Positions 1-7,097 of a stretch of DNA of 30,057 nt are shown here, piece after piece. The translations under genes were made by a program, and so were the position numbers. A model generated the notes under the pieces. The model had not been told where the DNA came from and searched no databases. It saw only the letters and a list, made by a program, of their open reading frames with translations. Source of the DNA: Clostridiales bacterium (lineage in GTDB: Bacteria; Bacillota_E; Sulfobacillia; Sulfobacillales; JAIMBI01); assembly GCA_027318915.1 (NCBI GenBank), contig DAHVOH010000040.1:1-30057 (forward strand), written 5' to 3'. Position 1 is the first letter of the stretch; each line of letters starts with the position of its first letter.

Positions 1-69
1 CCGGCCGCGCCCCTTCCTTCATCCTGTTCTCAACACGGTCCGGGACGCGTTACTGAAAGATTTGGACTA

Positions 70-505
70 GCGCCCCGCCCCCTCGGCATAAACCGCTCGA
101 GTCGGCGCTGGCGCCGCTGCGTCTGTGCACGGGCTGGGCGACTCATCCAGGCAGCATCCCCGCTGCGGGAAGCCGGGGCCCCGGACCCCTCGTCGTGTCC
201 GAACAGGGGGAGGGGTGGTCATGAAGGCACCGGCACCTGACTGCTGGCCGTTGGTGCCGAGACGCCTCGCTTTTTGTACGATCGCGTTTTCCTCTGGGAG
301 ATCACGGACCGGGCGTTCCAGGTTCCGGGCGTGCGGGCCGGCGGCCCGGAGGTGTCCGCTGCCCACCAAGGGTTCGGTCGGATTCCGCCGCCTGGTCTCC
401 CGCCATCGATACAGCGTCTAACGGGGCACGCCGAACTCGTCGGCCCTCACGCGGGCAGGCTTAATCTGTCGCCACACCAACTCCACGGCTCGAGCCTTGC
501 GGCCG
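70..505 (-). pseudogene. Decayed IS3-family transposase genes (orfA plus start of orfB)
   Basis: On the minus strand, one frame from about 498 down to 290 reads like an IS3 OrfA. It has a KARAVELV start, a helix-turn-helix ending in EFGVPR, an in-frame TAG at 418-420, then TLYRWRE, a VGSGHLR linker, and a leucine-zipper-like tail with RDLPEENAIVQKA. In IS3 elements this tail normally reads like LREENEILKKA. Downstream, in another frame at about 176-75, PASRSGDAAWMSRPARAQ matches the usual OrfB opening (LGVSRSGYYAW, then an Arg/Ala-rich stretch). The start is frameshifted, the zipper is interrupted and the DDE domain is missing or lies beyond the window edge. This is therefore a fossil rather than an active element. 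No terminal inverted repeats were identified. The family assignment rests on motif recognition only. Confidence 0.6.
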
Positions 506-624
506 CATCATCGCGTCGAGTCGTCATGGTGCACCTCGATGCGAGTAGATGGTCGGTCGATGCCCGATTCGAGCTGTCCATGATTTGAACCCAACTCCAG
601 TCCTCGTTCAAGAGGCCGCCACCC

Positions 625-1221
625 TTACGGCAAACGGGGCCTGTGTGCCCGCCAGCTCTGCCACAGTGTCCATCGGCGCGGCGGGAATGGCAGGTTTCCG
701 TTGCATTCGGCATGAGCGTGCGGACCCGCGCACAGAATAAACTGGTCGGGCACGTACACCGCGTACGCCACGCCGCGCTGGCGATAGTAGATGATCACGC
801 CTTGAACGGTAAACACACCAGGCGTCTGGGCCCTCACTTCGACCAGCGGCTCCCACGTTTCCCCGCGGTGGATGACAATCGGTGGCGCCAACGCCTGCAC
901 CCATCCCAGAGCAGCCCCGATAGCCTGCCCGTCCACCACCCGGTAGATCGTCGTGTGCATAGTCAGGGAAGGCGGGACATTGGTCGGATCGACGGCTTCC
1001 ACGGTGTAGGGCGCGTGCGTCTGGTTCACAAACACGAAACCACCGAAGGTGAACGGCTGCTGCACGTGTCCGCCATACGTTGTTTGCGTGGCGTCATTCG
1101 CCGCAGTGCCAGCAAGGGGCCCAGGGGGAGACAAGGAGGACGGGAGCTGCGACACTCCCGCCCCCAGCATGAGCAACGCGACGAGTCCGGCCAGCGCCCA
1201 CCATACGGCCTTTGTAGGCAC
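625..1221 (-). CDS. Exported or membrane-anchored protein of unknown function
   Basis: The protein has 198 residues. It starts with a short Lys-containing segment followed by a hydrophobic stretch (about residues 5-22, WWALAGLVALLMLGAG) that should act as a signal anchor or signal peptide. The rest is a beta-rich extracytoplasmic region with many Val/Thr residues, and two cysteines close together near the C-terminus (LCAGPHAHAEC) that could form a disulfide or bind metal. I chose the GTG at 1221 because AGGAGG lies seven bases upstream; the frame stays open to a TTG at 1287, which has no comparable site. A TACAAT -10-like hexamer lies at 1294-1299 on the same strand, with a weak -35. It stands alone, with dps divergent on its right. 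I do not recognise a family; the outer-surface location is inference. Confidence 0.6.
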   Translation of the reverse strand: MPTKAVWWALAGLVALLMLGAGVSQLPSSLSPPGPLAGTAANDATQTTYGGHVQQPFTFGGFVFVNQTHAPYTVEAVDPTNVPPSLTMHTTIYRVVDGQAIGAALGWVQALAPPIVIHRGETWEPLVEVRAQTPGVFTVQGVIIYYRQRGVAYAVYVPDQFILCAGPHAHAECNGNLPFPPRRWTLWQSWRAHRPRLP

Positions 1222-1473
1222 GATCCGTCTCCTCCTAGTACGCGTAGATACTCTGCGAATAAGGGGATAGTTGTTATTTCCGTACAACGCCTGATTGTAT
1301 CCGGCCGAGGAGGCAAAAGACCAGTGTAACTCAACGTACTGACTGTAGCCGCTTTGAGCCGTCAGACTGGCGCCCCACGGCGTGGTGACCGCAACGTCGT
1401 ACCGCCAGGTGGAATACCGGGTTCACCAGGCGCGGGCTTTGGACATTACACACGTGTTAGTGAATCTAGACTC

Positions 1474-1502
1474 TTGTAGGACACCGTCTCATGTGAGATA
1501 AT
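1474..1502 (+). promoter_or_regulatory. Sigma-A type promoter of dps
   Basis: TTGTAG at 1474-1479 and GATAAT at 1497-1502 are separated by 17 bases. The predicted start site near 1509 leaves a leader of about 30 bases before the dps ATG at 1538. Just upstream is the palindrome ACACGTGT (1449-1456), a possible regulator site. A similar CACGTGTGTTAG string lies in the leader of the sulfocyanin gene. No clear Fur or PerR box was recognised. Confidence 0.6.
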
Positions 1503-1537
1503 AGCCGTGAACCAAATGTCTCTGGGAGGTGCGAGCA

Positions 1538-2020
1538 ATGGCCTTACAGCCCACACGAATTGAGATTCCGGAACCCGTACGCGAGAGCCTGGTGGATCTG
1601 CTCAACGATGCGGTGGTGCAGTTGACGGACTTGGGCATCCAAACCAAACTGGCGCATTGGAACGTGCGCGGACCGCACTTCATTGCATACCACGAACTGT
1701 TTGACGAGGTGGCGGGGCATGTCGTCGAGGCGACGGATGCCGTGGCCGAACGGGCCGTCATGTTGGGCGGACATGCCGGGGCACCCGTGGGGCAGATCGC
1801 GCAGGAGACCATCCTGCCTCCCTGGCCGTTGGAACAGCGTCAGGATCGGGAAGTCATCCGACTGCTGCGGGAGCGCGTGGCTCTCGTCGCCAATCGGATA
1901 CGCCGGGCCATTGACACGGCGGCCGAGGCTTCTGACGCGGACACGGCCGACCTGTTCACCGAGGTGTCGCGGCAGATGGACAAGGACCTCTGGTTCCTCG
2001 AGGCGCATCTCGCGGACTAG
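1538..2020 (+). CDS. dps: Dps-family DNA-binding ferritin-like protein
   Basis: The protein has 160 residues, the usual Dps length. It is a mini-ferritin that oxidises Fe2+ with peroxide and stores the iron in a 12-subunit shell, protecting DNA. The inter-subunit ferroxidase ligands match Listeria Dps in spacing: His40 (in AHWNVRGP), His52, Asp67 and Glu71. The C-terminal helix carries the typical DKDLWFLEAHL ending. I used the ATG at 1538, preceded by GGGAGG; a GTG nine bases upstream is in frame but overlaps that site. It has its own promoter and is monocistronic. The PerR-like gene about 530 bases downstream fits peroxide control, but direct regulation is inference. The extended, basic N-terminal tail used by E. 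coli Dps to bind DNA is short here (about 15 residues, little Lys), so DNA binding is uncertain. Confidence 0.93.
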   Translation: MALQPTRIEIPEPVRESLVDLLNDAVVQLTDLGIQTKLAHWNVRGPHFIAYHELFDEVAGHVVEATDAVAERAVMLGGHAGAPVGQIAQETILPPWPLEQRQDREVIRLLRERVALVANRIRRAIDTAAEASDADTADLFTEVSRQMDKDLWFLEAHLAD

Positions 2021-2546
2021 TGGCGTTGCGCTACGGATCGAGAATGTCGGCGCCGCCGTCGCCGGATCGTGTCACCATTGGGCCGCGCACGAGGACCGTC
2101 GTCCTGTGTCGGCGGCTCACGATTCCCGGAACCGCCGACACGAGGCGAAGGCCAGAGCCGGCCACAATCGGCGAGAGGCCCCACGCTCATCAGGGGAACG
2201 GCGCGTGGCATGGGGTCGCCGCGCGACGGCGAGCGGACGGCCCAGGTCGGTCGTGTCAACGAGCCGGCGGAGCGGTTGCAAATGGCGCCCGGCTGAGAAA
2301 GGGACACGGTTCTCCCGGGTGACGGGGATGCCCCTTGCGTCACGCGCCTGCGAGATTTCGTGTTGAGCGAAAAGGTCGGTGGTGGTTCGGTCGGGCGCCG
2401 CGCGACGGGCATATGGGTCGGCCGTGGCCGGGGGGTTGGGGCTTGCCGTCGCGATCTGCGTGGACCCCATGGGGACGTGCCGGGAAGGCATTTCTCCCGC
2501 CGTTTTGGTAGGATACCGGTCAGAGTGCCAAGTGGGGGTGGCGGCC
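2021..2546. other. Gene-free interval between dps and the Fur-family gene
   Basis: There are about 525 bases with no ORF on either strand that resembles a protein I know, no plausible ribosome site plus start, and no obvious hairpin terminator with a T-run. The composition stays GC-rich. It may be decayed coding sequence, but I could not recognise a parent gene. The promoter of the downstream regulator should lie at its right end, where only a weak TAGGAT-like -10 near 2510 is visible. Confidence 0.4.
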
Positions 2547-3011
2547 ATGGCGAGTCGGACAGGGTTGGGCGAGGGCTCCCGCCTGAACGCGGAACAGCTG
2601 CTGCGCGACCGGGGCATGCGCGTCACCCCGCAGCGGCGGGCCGTGTTGCGGTGCTTTCTGGATCATTCGGGGCAACATTGGACAGCCGACGAAGTGCGGG
2701 AGCGCCTGCTGCCGATCTTGCCCGAACTGGCCCGGGGCACTACCTACAAGACCCTAAATGAACTGGTGCGCCGGCATATTTTGGAGGAGATCGCCACCGC
2801 CGACGGGTCGGTGCGCTTCGGACTGAGGCTGACGCCCCATCATCATTTCTACTGTGTCCGCTGCCGGCGGTGGTATGACGTGCAGGTGACCGGCGTGGAC
2901 GGGCTTCTGTTGGATCCGGACCAGGCACCGGGGCGGGTCGAGGACGTTGACGTCACCTTTCGCGGAATCTGCCGGGCGTGCGCCGAGGAGGCCAGGCAAG
3001 CTCCGCTCTGA
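2547..3011 (+). CDS. Fur-family metalloregulator, PerR-like
   Basis: The protein has 154 residues: a winged-helix DNA-binding domain (about 13-95, with RGMRVTPQRRAVL and the recognition region GTTYKTLNELV) and a Cys/His dimerisation domain. Cys103/Cys106 (CVRC) and Cys142/Cys145 (CRAC) form the structural zinc site. Aligned to Bacillus PerR, the regulatory ligands correspond to His44, His98, His100 and Asp111, but the position of Asp85 is Gly92. It is therefore PerR-like with one regulatory ligand missing, and the sensed signal (iron, manganese, peroxide or zinc) cannot be assigned. I used the ATG at 2547, where the family homology begins; the frame is open upstream to 2379. The ribosome site is weak (GGGGGTGG). 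The nearest neighbours are dps and a CsoR-type repressor. Confidence 0.88.
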   Translation: MASRTGLGEGSRLNAEQLLRDRGMRVTPQRRAVLRCFLDHSGQHWTADEVRERLLPILPELARGTTYKTLNELVRRHILEEIATADGSVRFGLRLTPHHHFYCVRCRRWYDVQVTGVDGLLLDPDQAPGRVEDVDVTFRGICRACAEEARQAPL

Positions 3012-3029
3012 GTCCCCCGGACGGTTGAC

Positions 3030-3356
3030 CTATACGCGGCGCAGCAAATCGGCCAGACGCCGGCGGACATCGTCGGGATTCGGCCACGTGGACCACGCGT
3101 CCAAGCCTTCCAGCAGGTTGCAGGCGGCGACGATTCGATGCACCTGGCCCAGAGCGCCCTCGGCGGCGGACATCTGGGTCAGGATGGCCTGGCAGCTTTC
3201 CCGCCGGCGAATCATTCCCTGCACCCCGCGAATTTGCCCCTCGATCCTTCGCAGCCGGTTCACCAGCTCCTCCTCGTCCCAGAGGATGGGCCGAGCCGCA
3301 GGGTCGGATCCCTTCGCCGATATGGGCTCCGGGCCGGGATGTTCCTCTTCTGACAT
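3030..3356 (-). CDS. CsoR/RcnR-family (DUF156) metal-sensing repressor
   Basis: The protein has 108 residues. The all-helical DUF156 core begins at about residue 30 with the signature LVNRLRRIEGQIRGVQGMI. The first metal/thiol ligand, equivalent to CsoR Cys36, is Cys55. The canonical His61 and Cys65 of copper-sensing CsoR align with Asn80 and a Gly, while a cysteine (Cys79) sits one residue before the His61 position. The ligand set is thus noncanonical, and copper specificity should not be assumed. The N-terminal 25 residues are acidic and Pro-rich. The start is ATG 3356, with GGAGG eleven bases upstream; an adjacent TTG at 3359 is nearer to that site and equally possible. It converges with the Fur-type gene (18 bases between stops) and is divergent from a CsoR-like operator at 3463-3478. 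Confidence 0.88.
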   Translation of the reverse strand: MSEEEHPGPEPISAKGSDPAARPILWDEEELVNRLRRIEGQIRGVQGMIRRRESCQAILTQMSAAEGALGQVHRIVAACNLLEGLDAWSTWPNPDDVRRRLADLLRRV

Positions 3357-3462
3357 CAATCAAAGCGCCTCCATCGTAAAACAACCGTAAGAGACATACG
3401 GAGAAGCAATCGTGGCGGCCCGCCGCCCTCCGGGACCTTCTACCCGCACCCGCGTTAATGAT

Positions 3463-3478
3463 ATACCAAGTGGGGTAT
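3463..3478. promoter_or_regulatory. CsoR-like operator
   Basis: ATACCAAGTGGGGTAT is an inverted repeat, ATACC/GGTAT around a G-rich centre. It resembles the TACCC-spacer-GGGTA class of DUF156 repressor operators. It lies between the divergent repressor gene (start 3356) and the DUF218 gene (start 3571), so the repressor could control itself, its neighbour or both. Assignment to this repressor is inference from form and position. Confidence 0.5.
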
Positions 3479-3570
3479 CTTTCTATACGGGCAGGAGAGG
3501 CGGTCGGCCGGATCGGGTCCCGCCGATGCGGCCGCGTTGACGGGGCGTTCGGCGAAGGAGGAGCGGCAAG

Positions 3571-4146
3571 GTGGGGGCGCGTGGGCCGGTCGGAGACACT
3601 CGCCGGCGCAGTCCGGATGGCGGTGAGACGGCCCGTCCGGCCGAGGTCGGCATCGTCCTCGGCGGCGGACCGGAACGGCTGGCGGCGGCCGTCGTCCTGT
3701 GGCGGCGAGGTCGCGTGCACACGCTGCTGTTGTCGGGAGGATTGGCGACAGAGGGCAGGGAGTCCCAGGCGCAAACCATGGCGAGACAGGCCGTGGCGAT
3801 GGGGGTGCCCGCCACCGCGCTGTGGATGGACACGACGTCGCGATCGACGTGGGAGAACGCCTGGCAGACCCGCGAGAACCTTGTCTCCCGCGGGGTGCGG
3901 TCGGCGCTGGTCATTTCGTCCGACTACCACCTGCCGCGAGTGCGCTACGTGTTTGACCAGGTCTATCGGGGCTCTGGCATCGCCTTGGCTTACGCGGGTA
4001 CCGGGACACCTGTGGGGGGGCCGGGCACGAGGGCGCGTCGGTGGCTCGTCGAAGCCTTAAAGTACCGCATCAACGCGATGCAGGTGCGATGCGCCCGTCG
4101 GGGCCGTCGGGACGGCCCCCGGGATATGCTGCCGCCAGACCCGTGA
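3571..4146 (+). CDS. DUF218 (YdcF/ElyC-like) protein
   Basis: The protein has 191 residues. It shows the DUF218 Rossmann-like fold signatures: an opening VGIVLGGG, the strand VHTLLLSGG, a Glu-Ser motif starting the next helix (ESQAQTMARQAVAMGV), the TSRSTWENA motif, and ISSDYHLPRVRYVF. Related proteins (YdcF, SanA, ElyC) are linked to envelope maintenance or bind S-adenosylmethionine; the exact reaction is not established. Unlike SanA and ElyC it has no N-terminal membrane segment, so it is probably cytosolic. The start is GTG 3571 with AAGGAGGAG upstream. A CsoR-like operator precedes it, suggesting metal-linked expression. The last 25 residues, Arg-rich, are encoded across a perfect hairpin (4100-4119) and lie outside the family core. 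Confidence 0.85.
   Translation: MGARGPVGDTRRRSPDGGETARPAEVGIVLGGGPERLAAAVVLWRRGRVHTLLLSGGLATEGRESQAQTMARQAVAMGVPATALWMDTTSRSTWENAWQTRENLVSRGVRSALVISSDYHLPRVRYVFDQVYRGSGIALAYAGTGTPVGGPGTRARRWLVEALKYRINAMQVRCARRGRRDGPRDMLPPDP
4100..4119. repeat. Perfect 9-bp inverted repeat inside the 3' end of the DUF218 gene
   Basis: GGGGCCGTC and GACGGCCCC flank a two-base centre, giving a very stable hairpin about 27 bases before the stop codon. No T-run follows, so it is not a textbook terminator, but it could slow or end transcription or protect the mRNA end. Confidence 0.5.
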
Positions 4147-4328
4147 GCAGGACGGCAACCCGAGCTATGATCGCCGAAGAGGGCACGCGGGCGGAGGGGG
4201 CCGCCGTGTCCGCTTGAGCAGGGTCCATACCGGCACGGACCCCGCCGAGGATGGGGAGGATCTCGGCGTGGGTCGGAGCCTGGCCAGGGTGACGGGAGAA
4301 CGTCGCTGGCGTGGGAAGGAGCGAGGGG

Positions 4329-4793
4329 ATGTCAGGGGCGCGGGAGATCCGTCGTTGGCGGACGGAGGAGGCCGTGCCATGGGATCTGCTGCTGGACGCG
4401 GATCCGAGCACGGAAGAGATTCAGCGCTACTGGGGTCGCGGCCCCGTCTGGGTGGTGGACACGGGTCAAGGTGTGGCCGGCATTGTGGTGGTGGTGGAGA
4501 CCGGACCGGGTACCGCTGAGGTGATGAATTTGGCGGTGCGGGAAACGCAGCGGCGGCGGGGATATGCGGTGGCGCTTCTGGAGACGGTCATCGCCTGGGG
4601 CCGGGAACGAGGACTGACCCACCTGGAGGTCGGCACCGGAAACTCCAGTTTCGCAGCGCTGCATCTCTATCAGCGGATGGGATTTCGCATCGTGGGGGTG
4701 GACCCGGACTACTTCATCCGCCACTATCCCGGGCCGATCATGGAGAACGGGCTGGTCTGCCGGGATATGGTGCGGCTCAGCCTGGCGCTGTAA
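4329..4793 (+). CDS. GNAT-family N-acetyltransferase
   Basis: The protein has 154 residues with a single GNAT fold. The acetyl-CoA-binding motif A is visible as MNLAVRETQRRRGYAVALL (Q/R-x-x-G-x-A pattern, about residues 71-89). Motif B follows with the late strand HLEVGTGNSS, then the helix ALHLYQRMGFR. It would transfer acetyl from acetyl-CoA to an amine; the substrate is unknown. I chose ATG 4329, seven bases after AAGGAG; an in-frame GTG at 4311 lies before that site. It stands alone, 180 bases after the DUF218 gene and followed by a region holding a broken gene, so context gives no hint of the substrate. Confidence 0.88.
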   Translation: MSGAREIRRWRTEEAVPWDLLLDADPSTEEIQRYWGRGPVWVVDTGQGVAGIVVVVETGPGTAEVMNLAVRETQRRRGYAVALLETVIAWGRERGLTHLEVGTGNSSFAALHLYQRMGFRIVGVDPDYFIRHYPGPIMENGLVCRDMVRLSLAL

Positions 4794-5017
4794 GGAACCC
4801 CGCCCGGTGGACGGCAGGCGTTGGGCCGAGACTGTCGGCCCCACGCCCGGCGCGGAGCCGCTGAGGACCGGTGGCCGGGCATCGGTCGGCGAATCGTACC
4901 TGGCGGAGGGCGGACGGATGCTTTGGGACGGCCGAGGCGGCGCGGGTGGCGCCGATGGTCATAGCGAGGGGGAGGGCGGGGGAGAAACCGGCTCTGATCC
5001 GGGAAGCTCGACTGGCG

Positions 5018-5410
5018 ATGTTCCGGATCCCCGTCCCACCCTCATCGGTATCAGCCTGCCGGGACCTCGCCGGTTATTGTGCCGGTATGCCGCCATCTGG
5101 GCGGACCGCCGGCACCCATGGTGGTCTCGCACGACGACATCGATCGCATCGGGCACCTGCGGGCGCCGCTGTGTGGAGTGCCGGTTTCATGCTCCCGACG
5201 TCGTCGGGACACCCCCCCGGTCCGGGCTCAAGCGGGCTCTCGAAACGGGGATCGGAGCGCCGCCTCGGAGGCTCGGCATGATCGCGGTTCCAGGTGAGGC
5301 CGGCGTCCTGACGGCAGTTCCGGCGCATGGGTACACGCCGGGACACCTGCTCTATGCAGGTGCGGGGTTTAGGGCGGGAGGAGATGCGCTCAGCCACGGT
5401 CGAGCCGGCG
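5018..5410 (+). pseudogene. Broken metallo-beta-lactamase-fold hydrolase gene
   Basis: Pieces of a metallo-beta-lactamase-fold protein appear in order but in three frames. From ATG 5018 comes MFRIPVP...RDLAGY, like the usual N-terminal strand. At 5118 MVVSHDDIDRIGHLRA and GVPV match the metal-binding motif region (normally THxxIDHIG). From about 5230 to 5400 AVPAHGYTPGHLLYAG and AGGDAL match the third metal His (HTPGH) and the late Asp (AGDAL). At least two frameshifts separate the pieces, the metal motif has Arg where His is expected, and no ribosome site fits. The piece from 5230 is in the same frame as the downstream thioesterase, which creates an artificially long ORF. The original substrate cannot be told. 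Confidence 0.6.
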
Positions 5411-5550
5411 CTTGCCCGCGGACGCCGAACCGCTGCTGCTGCCGGGGGCGGGCGAGGCAGAAAGGGTGTACGGTGGGGATAGGGGAGAGGAACCCGGCAG
5501 ACTCGCCAAAGGTTTTCTCACATAACCGGGGAAGGCAGGGCGTGAGGCCA

Positions 5551-5991
5551 ATGAGTTCGGACGACGTTTCGCCCAGGGACGCGCTGATGTCCGGCGCGAT
5601 TTTCGCCGGCACTATGATGGAGTCGCTGGGCATTGTGGTGGTGGAAGCGACGCGTGAGCAGGTGGTGATGACGATGCCGGTGACCGATCGCAGCCGGCAG
5701 CCCTTCGGACTCCTCCATGGGGGAGCATCCGTGGCGCTGGCGGAGTCAGCCGCCAGTTTGGGCACCTGGCTCTACTGTGATCCGGAGCGGCAACGTGCCG
5801 TGGGCATCGAGATCAACGCCAATCATATTCGCGCCAAACGAGACGGCCTCATCACGGCGACCGCCGTTCCCCTGCATCGCGGGCGGACGACCATGGTGTG
5901 GGATATCCGTCTCAAGGACGAGGAAGACCGCCTAGTCTCCGTGGCGCGCTGCACGGTGGGCATCGTCCCGAACAGCCCGCGCGAGTCGTGA
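5551..5991 (+). CDS. Hotdog-fold acyl-CoA thioesterase (YdiI/PaaI type)
   Basis: The protein has 146 residues, the normal size for the family. It carries the hotdog signature GLLHGGASVALAESAAS, in which the HGG turn and the following catalytic Glu match YdiI/MenI (1,4-dihydroxy-2-naphthoyl-CoA hydrolase) and related PaaI-like enzymes. IEINANHIRA is the usual second strand. It hydrolyses an aromatic or acyl CoA thioester; a menaquinone role is possible but not shown, since no men genes are nearby. The start is ATG 5551, where homology begins; the frame is open far upstream into the broken hydrolase, which is not part of it. The ribosome site is weak (GTGAGG). Its stop overlaps the GTG start of the radical SAM gene by the four bases GTGA. 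Confidence 0.88.
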   Translation: MSSDDVSPRDALMSGAIFAGTMMESLGIVVVEATREQVVMTMPVTDRSRQPFGLLHGGASVALAESAASLGTWLYCDPERQRAVGIEINANHIRAKRDGLITATAVPLHRGRTTMVWDIRLKDEEDRLVSVARCTVGIVPNSPRES

Positions 5992-6953
5992 CCGCCGAAA
6001 CGGGGGTGGCCGTCGCCATGATGCCCGCGCGGTCGGCGCTGATGCCCCAACGGGGCGGGTTTCTGAGCGAGGGACCGCACCCGTTTACGCACAGCCTATC
6101 GCCGTATGTGGGCTGCGGCTTCGGCCGGTCGGCATGCGGGCGTTTCTGCTATGCACGGTGGCTCCCCGCTTGGCAGGTGCGCGCGGACGGCACGGCCTGG
6201 GGGGAGCGGGTCTGGGTTAAACAGGGCCTGGACCGCGTGCTGGCCGACGAACTGGGGCAGATGAGCCCGGACCGACGGGCTCATCTGCGCATCTTTTTGT
6301 CCCCGGCCACCGATCCCTACCAGCCACTGGAAGCGCGATGGCGCGTGACCCGCCGCCTGTTGGAGGTTTTCGCCGCCGTGGCCGAGCCCGACCTCTTGGT
6401 GGTGCAGACAAGAAGTCCCCTGGCGCGCCGGGATCTGGACCTCCTGTCGGCGATTCCCTACGCTCTGCTCTCGATCACCCTGGAAACGGATGCGCCGCAA
6501 TGGATGCGGGCCAGCGGCGGAGGTCCCCCGGTAGCGGCGCGCTTGGCGCTCATTCGTCAAGCGTGCCGGGCGGGCATAGCCACCCAGGTGGCGGTCAGTC
6601 CCTGCCTCCCCTACACCCCTGCCTTTGCCGCTCAGCTGGCGGACCTGGGCGTGCTGCGGGTGGTGGTGGACACCGTGGTGGATGGCGACGGCTCCGGCGG
6701 CCGCCGAACGGCGCGCGCGCCGTTCGGGCGGGAGGCGGGATGGAACCGCCGCGACCACGCGCTCGCTTTGTACGAGGCGCTCCGCCGCCGGGGCGTGCCG
6801 GTGGGTTGGAGTGCCGCCGGATTTGCCGGCGTCGCTCCCGGCGTCGTGCGCGTGCTCAATGGAATGCCTGCTGCACCTGCAGCCCCACTACCACCACCAT
6901 CCCCAGCACATACACCCGTAGACCCCAAATCAGGATCCGCTGTGCCGGACTGA
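5988..6953 (+). CDS. Radical SAM protein with CX6CX3C cluster motif
   Basis: The protein has 321 residues. The iron-sulfur motif is Cys43-x6-Cys50-x3-Cys54-Tyr within SPYVGCGFGRSACGRFCYAR, longer than the standard CX3CX2C. The context otherwise resembles SplB/Rv2578c-like radical SAM proteins (SLSPYVGC, WGERVWVKQG, then the ISLETD-like SITLETDA). The last 30 residues are Pro/Ala-rich, unlike the fold, and are encoded opposite a small membrane protein on the other strand. The start is GTG 5988, overlapping the thioesterase stop and so probably coupled; an ATG at 6018 behind a G-rich stretch is an alternative. The reaction and substrate are unknown. The Cys pattern is seen directly; family placement is by recognition. 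Confidence 0.82.
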   Translation: MTAETGVAVAMMPARSALMPQRGGFLSEGPHPFTHSLSPYVGCGFGRSACGRFCYARWLPAWQVRADGTAWGERVWVKQGLDRVLADELGQMSPDRRAHLRIFLSPATDPYQPLEARWRVTRRLLEVFAAVAEPDLLVVQTRSPLARRDLDLLSAIPYALLSITLETDAPQWMRASGGGPPVAARLALIRQACRAGIATQVAVSPCLPYTPAFAAQLADLGVLRVVVDTVVDGDGSGGRRTARAPFGREAGWNRRDHALALYEALRRRGVPVGWSAAGFAGVAPGVVRVLNGMPAAPAAPLPPPSPAHTPVDPKSGSAVPD

Positions 6954-7047
6954 GCCGGGCCAGGGGCAGCTGTTGGGTCCGTCGCCGGGCGGCGTGGTGA
7001 TAGGCGAGAACGGTCGCCGTCGCATCCGGCGCCTCGATGGGTTGCAT
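6856..7047 (-). CDS. Small single-pass membrane protein downstream of the Nramp gene
   Basis: The protein has 63 residues. It has a polar, His/Arg-containing N-terminus (about 1-35) and one hydrophobic segment (about 40-58, ILIWGLRVYVLGMVVVVGL), then QVQQAFH. The start is ATG 7047 with AAAGGAGAG upstream, a good site. The ATG lies 50 bases after the end of the Nramp-type transporter gene on the same strand, so the two probably form an operon and the protein may be an accessory subunit or regulator of the transporter (inference). It is not a family I recognise. Its 3' end overlaps the 3' end of the convergent radical SAM gene by 98 bases. Confidence 0.65.
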   Translation of the reverse strand: MQPIEAPDATATVLAYHHAARRRTQQLPLARLSPAQRILIWGLRVYVLGMVVVVGLQVQQAFH

Positions 7048-7097
7048 AAGGGACTCTCCTTTCCGGCCGTCCCGGTCGTCGCCCGCGGGCGGCCTCT

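Noticed and set aside
2117..2626. Minus-strand 169-residue frame between dps and the Fur-type gene
   Set aside because: It is Arg/Pro/Ser-rich without motifs, overlaps the Fur start, and has no ribosome site.
3458..4060. 200-residue Arg-rich frame overlapping the DUF218 gene
   Set aside because: It is a shadow frame typical of GC-rich coding DNA; the other frame carries the family motifs and a good start.
4807..5550. Upstream part of a 394-residue open frame continuing into the thioesterase
   Set aside because: The thioesterase homology starts at 5551. The upstream part mixes chance sequence with one piece of a frameshifted hydrolase, and has no ribosome site.
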